64,000 bases of DNA from Rhodopirellula sp. (GCA_012728855.1 JAAYEH010000179.1:33954-97953); one strand, 5' to 3'. Shown: positions 8,137 to 17,217, counted from the stretch's first letter. Translations and numbers: made by a program. Notes: generated by a model not told the origin, from the sequence alone.

Positions 8137-8679
8137 TGCTCCGGAAGGTGTATGTCGAGATCACCACCGACTGCAATCTCGACTGCCGCATGTGCATCCG
8201 CCACGCCTGGCAGGACGCCGACGGTCGATCTGCCGCGGATGGACGCACGTTCGCCCGCGGGCACCGTCGTGTCGCACCTCCAGTCGACGGGCACGCACTT
8301 GCGGCTCCTGGGCGCGGAGTTGGCGGCCGGTGCGATGCGTTGCCGGTTCGTCGATGAGGGACGCCTGGCGATCGCCCCCGACGGCGAGGTGAGCCCGTGC
8401 TTAGCACTCTTGCACGATTACCATTACTACTATCGCGGGCGTAAGCGGCAGGTGCGGCCCTGCCGCTTCGGCAACCTCCGCGAGAGGCCGCTGGCAGAGA
8501 TCTGGCACAGCGAGGCGTACACGGCCTTTCGCGATCGTGTCCGCCGCTTCGCCTTCTCCCCCTGCATCGACTGCAGCGGCTGCGAACTCCGCGAGACGAA
8601 CGAAGCCGATTGCTATGGAAACCCGTTCCCAACCTGTGGCGAGTGCCTTTGGGCTGTCGGGCTCGTGCAGTGCCCTTGA
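8136..8679 (+). pseudogene. Radical SAM tungsten-cofactor maturase, internally deleted and frameshifted
   Basis: The first 30 codons encode a proper radical SAM N-terminus with the CX3CX2C motif (TTDCNLDCRMCIRHAW). The reading frame then changes. From about 8220 a different frame gives the C-terminal SPASM-like domain: RCRFVDEG, DGEVSPCLALLH, FSPCIDCSGCE, NPFPTCGECLWAVGLVQCP. The barrel middle, about 200 residues, is missing. Both ends resemble the radical SAM protein paired with tungsten aldehyde:ferredoxin oxidoreductases (TIGR04317-type). The start still overlaps the arsG stop. The product cannot be functional. Confidence 0.82.
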
Positions 8680-8717
8680 GGCGAAGTCCGGCTGCGCACG
8701 GATTCGACGCGGAACCA

Positions 8718-8858
8718 AGAGACCATGAAGCCGAGAAATACGGCGTCGAGGAGATTCCCACAAAGATCTTTTTCGACGCTTCGGGTAACGCCTGTTGGAT
8801 TCGCTCTGCATTTGTAACTCGGACGCAGAGCAGATCATCTATCGATGAGAAGGAATAA
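8718..8858 (+). pseudogene. Thioredoxin-fold fragment
   Basis: An open frame gives KYGVEEIPTKIFFDASGNA, which is the cis-proline loop and adjacent strand of a thioredoxin (YGVRxIPTxIFFDxxG). The N-terminal CxxC half is absent and the downstream sequence runs off into unrelated residues before a stop at 8858. Between this and the next gene (8859-9130) I see only a start-less open frame containing CKLC, ending at 9050. I read it as debris of one more redox gene of the ars operon. Confidence 0.6.
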
Positions 8859-9130
8859 GCCGCCACAATTGAAACCAATCATTGCCTGCATTCCCCGGCG
8901 TTGGCGGAATTGACTGCCCTGAAGGCAGTGGTCGCCACCCCTTGCAAGCTGTGTTCGGCTCGCGGGGTTGCCGAAGAATTGGTTGCCGTCGCTGTAACCA
9001 GCGGGGCAGATTGCCGTCAGTACTTGGAGCGCCGTGATCAGGAGGCCTGAATCGTCAGCATCTCGCGTGAAGGCGTACATGTGGCGGTCGCAACCGCGCT
9101 CGCCGGGGCAGCGCGAGCAATTAACGGAGA

Positions 9131-10300
9131 GTGAGCAACTCTGTGCCGAAATTCACTCGATACCTACGTCCGATCGCGAAGTTCCTGGCGTTGGCTGCCG
9201 TTGCGGGCGGCATCGTCTACTGGCTCAAATTCTCTCCGCTACCGGTGAGCGAGCACCGGATCGAACGCGGCCAGATCGTCGCCGAGGTGATGGGCACGGG
9301 CACACTGGAAGCCCGAGTGAAATCGACAATCAGTCCGAAGATCGCGGGCCGCATCGAAACGCTGCCGGCCGACCAGGGCGACGATGTGAAGGCGGGACAG
9401 CCTCTGTTCACCTTGGACGACGCGGACCTGAAACAGCAGGTCCAGATCGCCGAGGCCAATATCGCGTCGGCGCAGGCCGCGCTGGAGCGTCTCAAGGCCG
9501 ACCAGGCTCAAGCAGCGGCGGTTCTGGAACAATCTCGCCGCAACCACGAACGGATCCAACGCTTGCTGTCTTCCCGCGCCGCATCGGAAGAAGACAGCGA
9601 CAAGGCATTGGAGGCGTTTCAGGTGGCCGAGGCCGGTGTCGCCCGGGCTGAGGCCGCGATGGTGGAGGGGCAGAAGCAATTGCTCACGGCCCAGAGGAAT
9701 CTGGCCTATCGCCAGGCACTTCTGGCCGACTCGCGTGTGAGCGCCCCCTTCGACGGGCTGATCGTCCGGCGCTATCGCGATCCGGGAGATATCGTCGTCC
9801 CAGGCAGCCCGACGTTGACCCTTGTATCGTTGGACGAGATCTGGGTCTCCGCTTGGGTCGATGAGACGGAAATGGCCCGCCTGCGGGTCGGACAGCCCGC
9901 CCGCGTTGTGTTCCGCTCCGAGCCGCAGCGGAGCTACGAGGGCCAGGTCGCCCGCCTGGGACGCGAGGCGGATCGGGAAACCCGCGAGTTCATTGTCGAC
10001 GTCCGTGTGTTGTCCCTGCCCGAGAACTGGGCGGTCGGCCAGCGCGCGGAAGTTTATATCGAGACGGACCGGAAGAGCGGCGTTCCGGTCCTGCCAACCA
10101 CGTATATCGTTTGGCGCGATGCGCAATCCGGCGTGTTCTGCAAAGCGGGAAACCGGGCCGAGTGGCGGCCTGTAAGACTTGGCCTTCAGGCTCGCGAAAG
10201 CGCGGAAGTCGCCGAGGGGCTTGAGCCGGGGGAGGTCGTTCTCGTGGCTTCCGGCGGCAAGAGCCTCCCGCTGGAAGGCCGGAGGTTGGCCTCGCCATGA
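9131..10300 (+). CDS. HlyD-family periplasmic adaptor of ABC exporter
   Basis: A 389-residue membrane-fusion protein. It has a short N-terminal anchor (FLALAAVAGGIVYWLKF), a lipoyl half-motif VMGTGTLEARVKSTISPKIA, a coiled-coil hairpin at about residues 95-190, the second lipoyl half (VSAPFDGLIVRRYRDPGDIV), a beta-barrel, and a C-terminal membrane-proximal domain. The GTG start is supported by GGAG six bases upstream. It overlaps the following permease gene by four bases (ATGA). It would form a MacAB-like exporter with the two downstream genes. Confidence 0.9.
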   Translation: MSNSVPKFTRYLRPIAKFLALAAVAGGIVYWLKFSPLPVSEHRIERGQIVAEVMGTGTLEARVKSTISPKIAGRIETLPADQGDDVKAGQPLFTLDDADLKQQVQIAEANIASAQAALERLKADQAQAAAVLEQSRRNHERIQRLLSSRAASEEDSDKALEAFQVAEAGVARAEAAMVEGQKQLLTAQRNLAYRQALLADSRVSAPFDGLIVRRYRDPGDIVVPGSPTLTLVSLDEIWVSAWVDETEMARLRVGQPARVVFRSEPQRSYEGQVARLGREADRETREFIVDVRVLSLPENWAVGQRAEVYIETDRKSGVPVLPTTYIVWRDAQSGVFCKAGNRAEWRPVRLGLQARESAEVAEGLEPGEVVLVASGGKSLPLEGRRLASP

Positions 10301-11511
10301 ACCTCGCTCACAAGGATATCCAGCACAACCTCGGCCGGTTCGCTCTAACCACGGTTGGAATCGGCATGTTGCTGATGATCGTGATGGGCATGGGAGGAAT
10401 CTACCGCGGCTTGATCGAGGATGCGACGCTGCTGGTCGAACGGATTGGAGCTGATTTGTGGGTGGTTCAGCGCGACACGCGAGGCCCGTTCGCGGAAGTG
10501 TCGCGAGTTCCCAAGACGCTTGTCTACCGCGTGTTGGCTGTGCCCGGAGTCGAATCGGCCCGAGAGTTCGTGTTCCACACGATTCAGCGTCAGCACGACG
10601 GCAAGCCCCTGCGGATGTCGGTCCTCGGACTGAGTTGGCCGCTAGACAAGGGGGAATGGCTGCCGCTGATCGCGGGCAGGCCCTTGCGTCAAAACCATTA
10701 TGAAATCGTCACCGATAAGTCTCTGGGCCTCCGCCTCCATGAGCGAATCAAGTTGGGCAAGGAGACGTACTCGGTGGTGGGCATTACCAGCGGCATGGTC
10801 AGTTCCAGTGGCGATGGGATGGCCTTTGCAACCGTGTGGGATTCCCAAGCGATCCAATTCGATGCCGTGGGCGAGGCAGTGCGTCTGGAGCGCGCGGCCC
10901 GAGAGCGCCGCAGCCAGAACGACGAGGTGTTCCTCAAACAGCCCGCGCTGGCGGAACGGCTTGCACGTCCCGCGGGCGAGATCCCCGCAGTAACGTCGCC
11001 GGATCTGAGCGCGGTCGTAGTCCGTCTTTCCCCCGGCGTGGACGCAGCCCGGGCTTCAACCATTCTTTCGTCGTGGGGCGACGTGACAGTCTTCACCAAG
11101 AAAGGGCAGGAGGATCTTTTGGTGCAGGGGATGGTGGACAAGGCCCGCAGACAATTGGGAATGTTCCGGGCGTTGCTCACGATCATTGCAGCGATCATTA
11201 TGGCGTTGATTCTCTACACCCTCACACTCGACAAGCTGCACTCGATCGCCTTGCTCAAGCTGATCGGCGCACCCAACCGGGTGATCCTTGGCCTGATTCT
11301 CCAACAGGCGATCGCCTTGGGCAGTCTGGGTTACGGGATTGCCTACCTCGTTGGGCAGAAGCTGTTCCCCTTGTTCCCGCGGCGTGTGGTCCTTACCAAC
11401 CAGGATTTGCTCCAACTGGCAGTCATCGTGCTGGCAATCTCCGTGCTGTCCAGCTTTCTGGGCATCTGGCGGGCGATGCGAGTCCAGCCCAACGAAGCGC
11501 TGATGGGGTGA
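10297..11511 (+). CDS. ABC transporter permease, FtsX/MacB family (cysteine-free)
   Basis: A 404-residue permease with one N-terminal helix (LTTVGIGMLLMIVMGMGGIY), a large extracytoplasmic domain of about 230 residues, then three C-terminal helices ending in FLGIWRAMRVQPNEALMG, the FtsX hallmark. It contains no cysteine at all, which contrasts with the related permease at 19294. Its start is coupled to the adaptor gene and the ATPase follows 7 bp later. Substrate unknown; location in the ars region suggests toxic compound export. Confidence 0.9.
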   Translation: MNLAHKDIQHNLGRFALTTVGIGMLLMIVMGMGGIYRGLIEDATLLVERIGADLWVVQRDTRGPFAEVSRVPKTLVYRVLAVPGVESAREFVFHTIQRQHDGKPLRMSVLGLSWPLDKGEWLPLIAGRPLRQNHYEIVTDKSLGLRLHERIKLGKETYSVVGITSGMVSSSGDGMAFATVWDSQAIQFDAVGEAVRLERAARERRSQNDEVFLKQPALAERLARPAGEIPAVTSPDLSAVVVRLSPGVDAARASTILSSWGDVTVFTKKGQEDLLVQGMVDKARRQLGMFRALLTIIAAIIMALILYTLTLDKLHSIALLKLIGAPNRVILGLILQQAIALGSLGYGIAYLVGQKLFPLFPRRVVLTNQDLLQLAVIVLAISVLSSFLGIWRAMRVQPNEALMG

Positions 11512-11518
11512 CACGCTG

Positions 11519-12232
11519 ATGAGCGATTGTCCGGCGATCGAAACGCGGCAACTCACGAAGGTGTACGGAAGCGGCAACACCGAAGTCGTCGCCATGCGCG
11601 ACGCCTCCCTCACGGTTCGCCGCGGGGAAGTTGCAGCCCTGCTGGGGCCGAGCGGCGCGGGCAAATCGACCTTTCTCACCGCCGTGGGCCTGATCAACGC
11701 GCCGACTGCCGGACAGATTCTCATCGGCGGGAAGCTGGTGATGGACGGCCCCGTGGCGATGACTAACCTGCGGTCCTTCCGCCGCAAGCACATCGGCTAC
11801 GTGTTTCAGAAGTCGAACTTGATCCCCTTCCTCTCGGCGCAGGAGAACGTTCGGATCGCGATGGAACTGAACGGGACTCCGTCGCGGGCAGCTCGCCGGC
11901 GCGCCCTGGAGCTTCTTGAGCAACTCGGCGTTGCCGATCGCGCCGACTACCAGCCGGCCATGTTGTCCGGCGGGCAGCAACAACGGATCGCCGTCGCCAG
12001 GGCCCTGGCAAATCAGCCGAGTGTGATGCTGGCCGACGAACCGACTGCCGCTTTGGACAGCCATCGAGGCCGTCAGGTGATGGAGTTGTTTCGTCGCGTG
12101 GCTCATGAGCACGGGACGGGAGTGATCGTCGTGACCCACGACCATCGCGCCCTGGATGTCTTCGATACCACCTATGAGATGGAAGACGGCATGATTCGCC
12201 AAGGCACAAGCCAACTCTCCCTTGCGCCATGA
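11519..12232 (+). CDS. ABC transporter ATP-binding protein (MacB/LolD type)
   Basis: A 237-residue ATPase. Walker A GPSGAGKST lies at about residues 43-51, a Q-loop in GYVFQKSNLIPFLSAQENV, the signature LSGGQQQRIAVARAL, Walker B VMLADEPTAALD and the switch His in VTHDHRALD. It powers the FtsX permease encoded just upstream. Its 3' end converges on the FGE-like gene with only 15 bp between, and no hairpin is seen there. Confidence 0.93.
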   Translation: MSDCPAIETRQLTKVYGSGNTEVVAMRDASLTVRRGEVAALLGPSGAGKSTFLTAVGLINAPTAGQILIGGKLVMDGPVAMTNLRSFRRKHIGYVFQKSNLIPFLSAQENVRIAMELNGTPSRAARRRALELLEQLGVADRADYQPAMLSGGQQQRIAVARALANQPSVMLADEPTAALDSHRGRQVMELFRRVAHEHGTGVIVVTHDHRALDVFDTTYEMEDGMIRQGTSQLSLAP

Positions 12233-12247
12233 GAACTCGACATTCCG

Positions 12248-13216
12248 CTACTCCGCCGCCACGCAGACGCGGAAGCCCAGAGTCAAGTGGCGGTTCTCGG
12301 GCCGGCCCCCGCTGCGGCTTGCCGATCGGCAGCCTCTGGTGCAGTTGAACCAGCCACCGCCACGGTACACGCGCTCCTCGCCGGTTGCAGGCCCCCGGGG
12401 GTCGTCCGGCGGCGACTTCGCGTAGTATTCCGGGTCGTACCAGTCCGCGCACCACTCCCAGACATTCCCATGCATGTCGCACAGGCCGAACGAGTTCGGC
12501 AAAAAGCTCCCGGCGGGCGCCGTGTAGGTATAACCGTCGCTGGCTTGGATCAGCCCTTTTAACTCGGGGAATTGCGTCTCGAACGCGGCGTCCGCCACGT
12601 TGGCGAACTTCGCCGTTTCCTCGGAGTCATCGCCGTGAAAGTAGCCAGTGGTCGTGCCTGCTCGGCACGCATACTCCCACTCCGCCTCCGTCGGCAGACG
12701 GAAAATCATGCCTTCCTCGCAACTGAGCCACTTGCAAAACTCCATCGCATCATTCCAACTTACATTCACTACCGGGTGGGTATCTGCCTGAGAAAATCCC
12801 GTACTCCGCCACGAATGCTCCTCGTTCATCTTGAACTTTTTCGTCTCGGAATCCCAGGCAAAGGCGCCCTGGAAGCCGGTCCCCTTTTCCGCATCGGTCG
12901 CGTAGCCCGTCGCCTCGACGAAACGGCGGAACTGTCCGACCGTCACCTCGTGCTTTCCGAGATAGAACGGTTTGGCAATCGTTACCGTGTGGGCAGGTTT
13001 CTCGTCGTCGAGGCCGCTGTTGTCTCCCATGACAAAAGACCCTGCCGGAATCAATACCATCTCCAGCTTCGATCCACCGCCCAATTCGATGGTCTTCTGA
13101 GCCGGCAGTTCCGTAGGTTTGACCACGTTGTGCTGCTCCGAGGTCGGCTGGGTTCCACAACCGGCAGCCAACGTGATGGCGGCCCACGCAACGCATCCTA
13201 TTATGCAGTTTTTCAT
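12248..13216 (-). CDS. Formylglycine-generating-enzyme-like (SUMF1 fold) lipoprotein
   Basis: A 322-residue exported protein with a lipobox (ITLAAGC, Cys20) followed by a SUMF1/FGE-sulfatase domain from MVLIPAGSFVMGDNSG to the end LGFRVCVAAE. Typical elements are KHEVTVGQFRRFVEATGY, PVVNVSWNDAMEFCKWL, RLPTEAEWEYACRAG and HGNVWEWCADW. The position of the FGE catalytic cysteines shows NCTRGC (CX3C) instead of the CX4C of true aerobic FGE, so sulfatase activation is doubtful. It overlaps the AlgX-like gene by four bases and belongs to that O-acetylation operon, where it may bind substrate or partner proteins. Confidence 0.85.
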   Translation of the reverse strand: MKNCIIGCVAWAAITLAAGCGTQPTSEQHNVVKPTELPAQKTIELGGGSKLEMVLIPAGSFVMGDNSGLDDEKPAHTVTIAKPFYLGKHEVTVGQFRRFVEATGYATDAEKGTGFQGAFAWDSETKKFKMNEEHSWRSTGFSQADTHPVVNVSWNDAMEFCKWLSCEEGMIFRLPTEAEWEYACRAGTTTGYFHGDDSEETAKFANVADAAFETQFPELKGLIQASDGYTYTAPAGSFLPNSFGLCDMHGNVWEWCADWYDPEYYAKSPPDDPRGPATGEERVYRGGGWFNCTRGCRSASRSGGRPENRHLTLGFRVCVAAE

Positions 13217-14925
13217 TCGATTACCTCTCCCCACCAGGGGCGTTCGAGTTTGATGTCGTCCGTCTCCGTCCGATTGATCCGCCCGTATTGGGCGAAGAAG
13301 TGAGGTTTCCACGGCTGAAGTCTCAACTTCACCCGCTTGCCGACCGGCCAGGAGAAGGCCGGCGTGTTTTGATGGTCTCTCATGCTGAAAAGATGCACGG
13401 CGATCTTGGGCTCGGTGAGCGCCCCGCTGTGGATCTGCAAGTCGGTCAGGTCGAGCGTGAAGATGTGGTGGGCATAGGGCATTTGGCCCGCCCGCGGCGC
13501 CGCCGATTTCGCGGCGATGGTTCCGCTGACGATCACCTCGCCGGCCGTGGGTGGCCCGGTGTCGGTCGGTCTGCCCGACTGCTTGAGCGTCATATCGACC
13601 AGTTTCCAGTCGCCGACGGCCAGTTCGCGAGCGGCGAACTGCCACACGACAACCTTCTTGCCGGCCAGTCGGTCTTCGCCCTGAGCCAGCTCGCGGCTGA
13701 GCATCTCGCGCGTGGCATACGCCCCGTCGTCGTTCTGCAGAATCGAATCCACGGGGCGATTCAAGGCGAAGCTCAGTTGCTCGGCCAATCCGGCCGCGCT
13801 GCCCCAGTTCATTAAATCCAACGAGTAGATGTTGGCAAAACTGTCGCCCAGCAGCAGGACTTCGGCGGCCGGATCGGGCCGCCACGGCAAGCTCGCCGCG
13901 TCGGTCACCGGGCGGATCGTGACAACTTCCTGGGCGAAAACGCCCTGGTCTGGGCGTAGCTTGAGCATCATCGCGATATCACCGAGGTTCTGGACCTCCT
14001 TGGACGTCTCGCGCCGGCGCCGATCCACGGCGTCCGCGCGCAATGTGATTCTTGCTTCGATGAACCTGGCCAGTTCGGCCGCGGCCAACTCCATCGCCTC
14101 GGGCCGCCAGTGGGTGTCGGTGGCCAGATAGATCTCGCTCCCGTGGCGGTCGCGAGACCGGGCCAGCGCATCGGTCACGTCGCAGACCAGCACGCCCGCG
14201 GCATCAAGCTCATCGAGGAATTGCCGGTAGGACGGATTGTGAACGCTCATCAACCGGCCTTCATAGCGCGAGGAGAACTTCTCGGGGTGGATGGTGGCCT
14301 TGTCGGGCGTCGGCATGAGCACCAGGTGGATATTCCGCTCGGCAAGCTGCCGGTGGAACTGGAGGATCGCCGCGCGCGGGTCGGGCTGCGGAGCCGGCCG
14401 CCACTCGGTGCCGCCACTGGCCCGGCGGGCCAGGCGCCGCGGATCCAAGAATCCGGGACCGGTGCAATAGTCGATGCCCGGCCGGTAGAACAGCCACCGT
14501 CGGCGGCCGACATAGGCCTTTTCGTTGCCGCTTCCGGCATAGACAAGGAGTTCTTGAGTCGGCGGCAAGACGAACTGCGTCAGCAGCGACTCGGCCTTCA
14601 GATCCTTCTCGTACTCGTCGATGGCTCGCAAGAGCACGGCGTTGCCTCGGAACGTCTTCGAGATCCAATCGCCGTCGTGCTCGCGGTAGGCCGCCACGGC
14701 TCGAGGCAACGCGGCGAAGATGTTGCAGCACTGCGGCCAGACGCTTTCACGCCGTCCCTCCGTGTACTGCCGCATCTCGCGATACGTCTGCACGGCCGGA
14801 ACCGCGAACAGCGTGACGAGTCCGACCGCGACGAGCGTCCACTTCACGCCACGGCTGAATTCCGTGTGGCCGATTTCCAGCCTGGCTTGCTCTTCGCGAG
14901 TCGGGTACATGGTGTGTTGGGTCAT
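13213..14925 (-). CDS. AlgX/AlgJ-like polysaccharide O-acetyltransferase (SGNH-like)
   Basis: A 570-residue protein with one N-terminal membrane helix (WTLVAVGLVTLFAVPAVQTY) and an SGNH-hydrolase-like acetyltransferase domain. The Asp-His pair is visible in YLATDTHWRPEA and the nucleophilic Ser in LLLGDSFANIYS. It would take acetyl groups from the MBOAT partner and move them to an exported polysaccharide in the periplasm. It lies 4 bp after the MBOAT gene and overlaps the next gene. The C-terminal 130 residues look like a separate beta-rich domain, possibly carbohydrate-binding. Confidence 0.86.
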   Translation of the reverse strand: MTQHTMYPTREEQARLEIGHTEFSRGVKWTLVAVGLVTLFAVPAVQTYREMRQYTEGRRESVWPQCCNIFAALPRAVAAYREHDGDWISKTFRGNAVLLRAIDEYEKDLKAESLLTQFVLPPTQELLVYAGSGNEKAYVGRRRWLFYRPGIDYCTGPGFLDPRRLARRASGGTEWRPAPQPDPRAAILQFHRQLAERNIHLVLMPTPDKATIHPEKFSSRYEGRLMSVHNPSYRQFLDELDAAGVLVCDVTDALARSRDRHGSEIYLATDTHWRPEAMELAAAELARFIEARITLRADAVDRRRRETSKEVQNLGDIAMMLKLRPDQGVFAQEVVTIRPVTDAASLPWRPDPAAEVLLLGDSFANIYSLDLMNWGSAAGLAEQLSFALNRPVDSILQNDDGAYATREMLSRELAQGEDRLAGKKVVVWQFAARELAVGDWKLVDMTLKQSGRPTDTGPPTAGEVIVSGTIAAKSAAPRAGQMPYAHHIFTLDLTDLQIHSGALTEPKIAVHLFSMRDHQNTPAFSWPVGKRVKLRLQPWKPHFFAQYGRINRTETDDIKLERPWWGEVIE

Positions 14926-14929
14926 TGGT

Positions 14930-16390
14930 CTAGAAGATGAAGTAGATGAACGGATTGAACTCTTGTGTGGTCATGGCCATGATCGCCAGCCAGAAAACGG
15001 CCGCGATCCACAGCGCCTTCTGCCACGTGATCTTGCGGGTGAAGTCCCAGGTTTGCGGGCAGACCCAGACGACAACCGCCGCCAGCAGCATCGAAACCAC
15101 GTAGTACGGCTGGTAGACCAACCCGCCAATCAGCCCCGCGCCCGATTGCGGCGCCGTCAGCCCCAACATGCTGCGGCAGTATTCCAGAGCCGCGGGCAGA
15201 TCGGCGGCGCGAAAGAAGACCCACGTAAAGCAGACGATCACGAAGGTGATCGCCATCTTGGCTAGCCCCGGAAGCCGTTCGTACAGCGAGTGCTTTCCGC
15301 CCAGCCGCTCGAGGATCAGCATCAGTCCGTGGATCGCGCCCCAGATCACGAAGTTCCACGAGGCCCCATGCCAGAGCCCGCCGAGGAGCATCACCAAGGC
15401 GAGGTTCACATACGTCCGCACGGGGCCTTTGCGATTGCCGCCGAGCGGGTAGTAGAGGTTGTCGCGGAGCCAGGTGGAAAGGCTCAAGTGCCAACGCCGC
15501 CAGAATTCAGTGATCGACTGGCTGAGGTAGGGCGAATCGAAGTTCTTGGCGAACATGAAACCCAGCATCAGTCCCAGGCCGATCGCCATGTCGCTGTAGG
15601 CGCTGAAATCGAAGTAGATCTGAAAAGCGTAGGCGACCGCGCCGACCCACGAGTCGACGCAGCCGATCGAGCCGGCGTCGAAGGCCATGTCGGCCACCTT
15701 GCCGCACGGGTTGGCCAGCAGGATCTTCTTGCCGAGCCCCAGGCCGAGGAAGGCGATGCCGCGGGCGAACTTCTCGACCGTGTGCGTCCGTTGGCGAAGC
15801 TGATCGGCCACGTCCTGAAAGCGGATGATCGGCCCGGCCACAAGCTGCGGAAACATCGCCACGTAGCACCAGAAGTCGATCGGATTACGAATCGCCTTGG
15901 CATCGCCGCGATAGACGTCGATCGTATAGCTCATCGACTGGAACGTGTAGAAGCTGATGCCCAGCGGCAGCGTCACCTTGAGCACGTTTTCAATCCCCAT
16001 GCCGGTCAGGCCGAGCGACTCCACCAGGACCGTGTAGTTGTCAATGAGGAAGTTGAAATACTTGAAAAATCCGAGCACCGAAAGGTTCGAGATCATGGAG
16101 ACCGCAAGCACCCAGCGCTGACCTCTGGTCCGAGGTTGGCCGGACGGCAGCAAGGGGATCGGGCCGCGCCACGTCGAGGGCCGCAACTGGCCGGCCAGCG
16201 CCAGTCCGCAGAGGTAGTCGATGAGCGTCGAGACGAACATCAGCACCACGAAGAGCGGATTTGCCCAGCCGTAGAAGACGTAGCTGACCGCCGCCAGCGT
16301 CAAGTGCTTCAGCCATCGCGGGCTGAGGTAATACAGCACCAGCGAGGCGGTCAGAAAGTAGAACAGAAACAGGTGGGAACTGAAAACCAT
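14930..16390 (-). CDS. MBOAT-family O-acetyltransferase (AlgI-like)
   Basis: A 486-residue polytopic membrane acyltransferase. The MBOAT signature includes the catalytic His in GGLWHGASWNFVIWGAIHG (about residue 318), preceded by FDSPYLSQSITEFWRRWHLSLS. Such proteins carry acetyl groups across the inner membrane for alginate, cellulose or other exopolysaccharide modification. It is first in the three-gene minus-strand operon; the 198 bp upstream to the next gene on the same strand hold its promoter. No polymerase for the polysaccharide is present in the window. Confidence 0.92.
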   Translation of the reverse strand: MVFSSHLFLFYFLTASLVLYYLSPRWLKHLTLAAVSYVFYGWANPLFVVLMFVSTLIDYLCGLALAGQLRPSTWRGPIPLLPSGQPRTRGQRWVLAVSMISNLSVLGFFKYFNFLIDNYTVLVESLGLTGMGIENVLKVTLPLGISFYTFQSMSYTIDVYRGDAKAIRNPIDFWCYVAMFPQLVAGPIIRFQDVADQLRQRTHTVEKFARGIAFLGLGLGKKILLANPCGKVADMAFDAGSIGCVDSWVGAVAYAFQIYFDFSAYSDMAIGLGLMLGFMFAKNFDSPYLSQSITEFWRRWHLSLSTWLRDNLYYPLGGNRKGPVRTYVNLALVMLLGGLWHGASWNFVIWGAIHGLMLILERLGGKHSLYERLPGLAKMAITFVIVCFTWVFFRAADLPAALEYCRSMLGLTAPQSGAGLIGGLVYQPYYVVSMLLAAVVVWVCPQTWDFTRKITWQKALWIAAVFWLAIMAMTTQEFNPFIYFIF

Positions 16391-16588
16391 AACGCCCTCT
16401 GCGGTTCGTGGCGATCAAATGCGCCGGGTGTGCCAGTTATCCCAGCGCCAGACCGCACGCCCGTGAACTTGTTGCCGACGCGATGCCGCTATGGCCCTTG
16501 TGTCTCGGCATGCTGCATCGACATTCGAGCCGCGCAAGACCACCGGCGCGCAGCATGAAACAGGGGCCACTTCAAGGAGAGCGCACCA

Positions 16589-16975
16589 TCAAATCAGCAA
16601 GACTTGATTCGCGAGATGGAGACGAACCGGCAGCAGAAGACGCCCGCTCGCACGGAATGGTTGGTGCAAGCCGACTGCCAGCCGCGAAAAGTCGGCATTG
16701 GGCAATCCTGCCAGGGACGCCCGCAACGGCAGACTCCATGAACGGCCAACGAATCGGCGCGGAGAGAAGGAGAATTTGCGACCTTGGCACTCGCGGGGCC
16801 CGTGATGCGGCTGATTGCACCGACACCCCGGGCATTGCCCCTGAAGTGTGGTGTCGCCATAGGTTGTGGCGGAAGTACGCTTGCTCTCGCAGCCTTGCAC
16901 ATCGTGCGCGCAGCAGCCCACCATCAGGTTGACTACCAGAACCGCGATGCTCAGGATGCGGCAAAGCCGGACCAT
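16589..16975 (-). CDS. Small Cys/His-rich lipoprotein of a planctomycete-type family
   Basis: A 128-residue secreted protein. A signal sequence with lipobox (VVNLMVGC) leads to a Cys/His-rich stretch: GCCAHDVQGC, then CPGCRCNQPHHGPRECQG. The remaining part ends in LLLPVRLHLANQVLLI, an ending I recognise from uncharacterised planctomycete proteins near heavy-metal efflux genes. AAGGAG lies 7 bases before the ATG, so it is a real gene although nearby shadow frames are long. It diverges from the thioredoxin-like gene at 17218 across a 242 bp region containing the palindromic operator. Likely a periplasmic metal(loid) binder; function unproven. Confidence 0.72.
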   Translation of the reverse strand: MVRLCRILSIAVLVVNLMVGCCAHDVQGCESKRTSATTYGDTTLQGQCPGCRCNQPHHGPRECQGRKFSFSPRRFVGRSWSLPLRASLAGLPNADFSRLAVGLHQPFRASGRLLLPVRLHLANQVLLI

Positions 16976-17155
16976 GCAACAACTCCTTGTGTACTCGTTG
17001 TCCGTTATCGGCGGGAGACTTTCGCCGTCTTCAGGCGAATTGGCCCGCTCGCCATCCGGGGGGAATTATCCAATCCGCCGACCTTCTTGGCGATACGCGC
17101 TTCCGGGTGCCATGGCACCAATACGCAAAAAAACTGATCCGCTATATACCCAATT

Positions 17156-17176
17156 CCGAATATACTGTATATTCGG
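17156..17176. promoter_or_regulatory. ArsR/SmtB-type palindromic operator
   Basis: Perfect inverted repeat with 10-base arms ccgaatatac and gtatattcgg around a single central t, 42 bp before the ATG of the thioredoxin-like gene. The AT-rich core and overall shape match ArsR-family operators, and TATACT inside it can serve as the -10 box, so a bound repressor would block transcription. The site lies between divergent genes and could control both. Confidence 0.78.
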
Positions 17177-17217
17177 CTGGACGAATGAGATGTTTATTCC
17201 CTTGGGAGACCACGACT

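Noticed and set aside
8846..9050. Open frame with TPCKLC ending ...YLERRDQEA
   Set aside because: No start codon with a ribosome-binding site and no family recognised; possible debris only.
12248..13216. Bona fide sulfatase-activating FGE
   Set aside because: Cysteine spacing CX3C instead of CX4C, and no sulfatase gene nearby.
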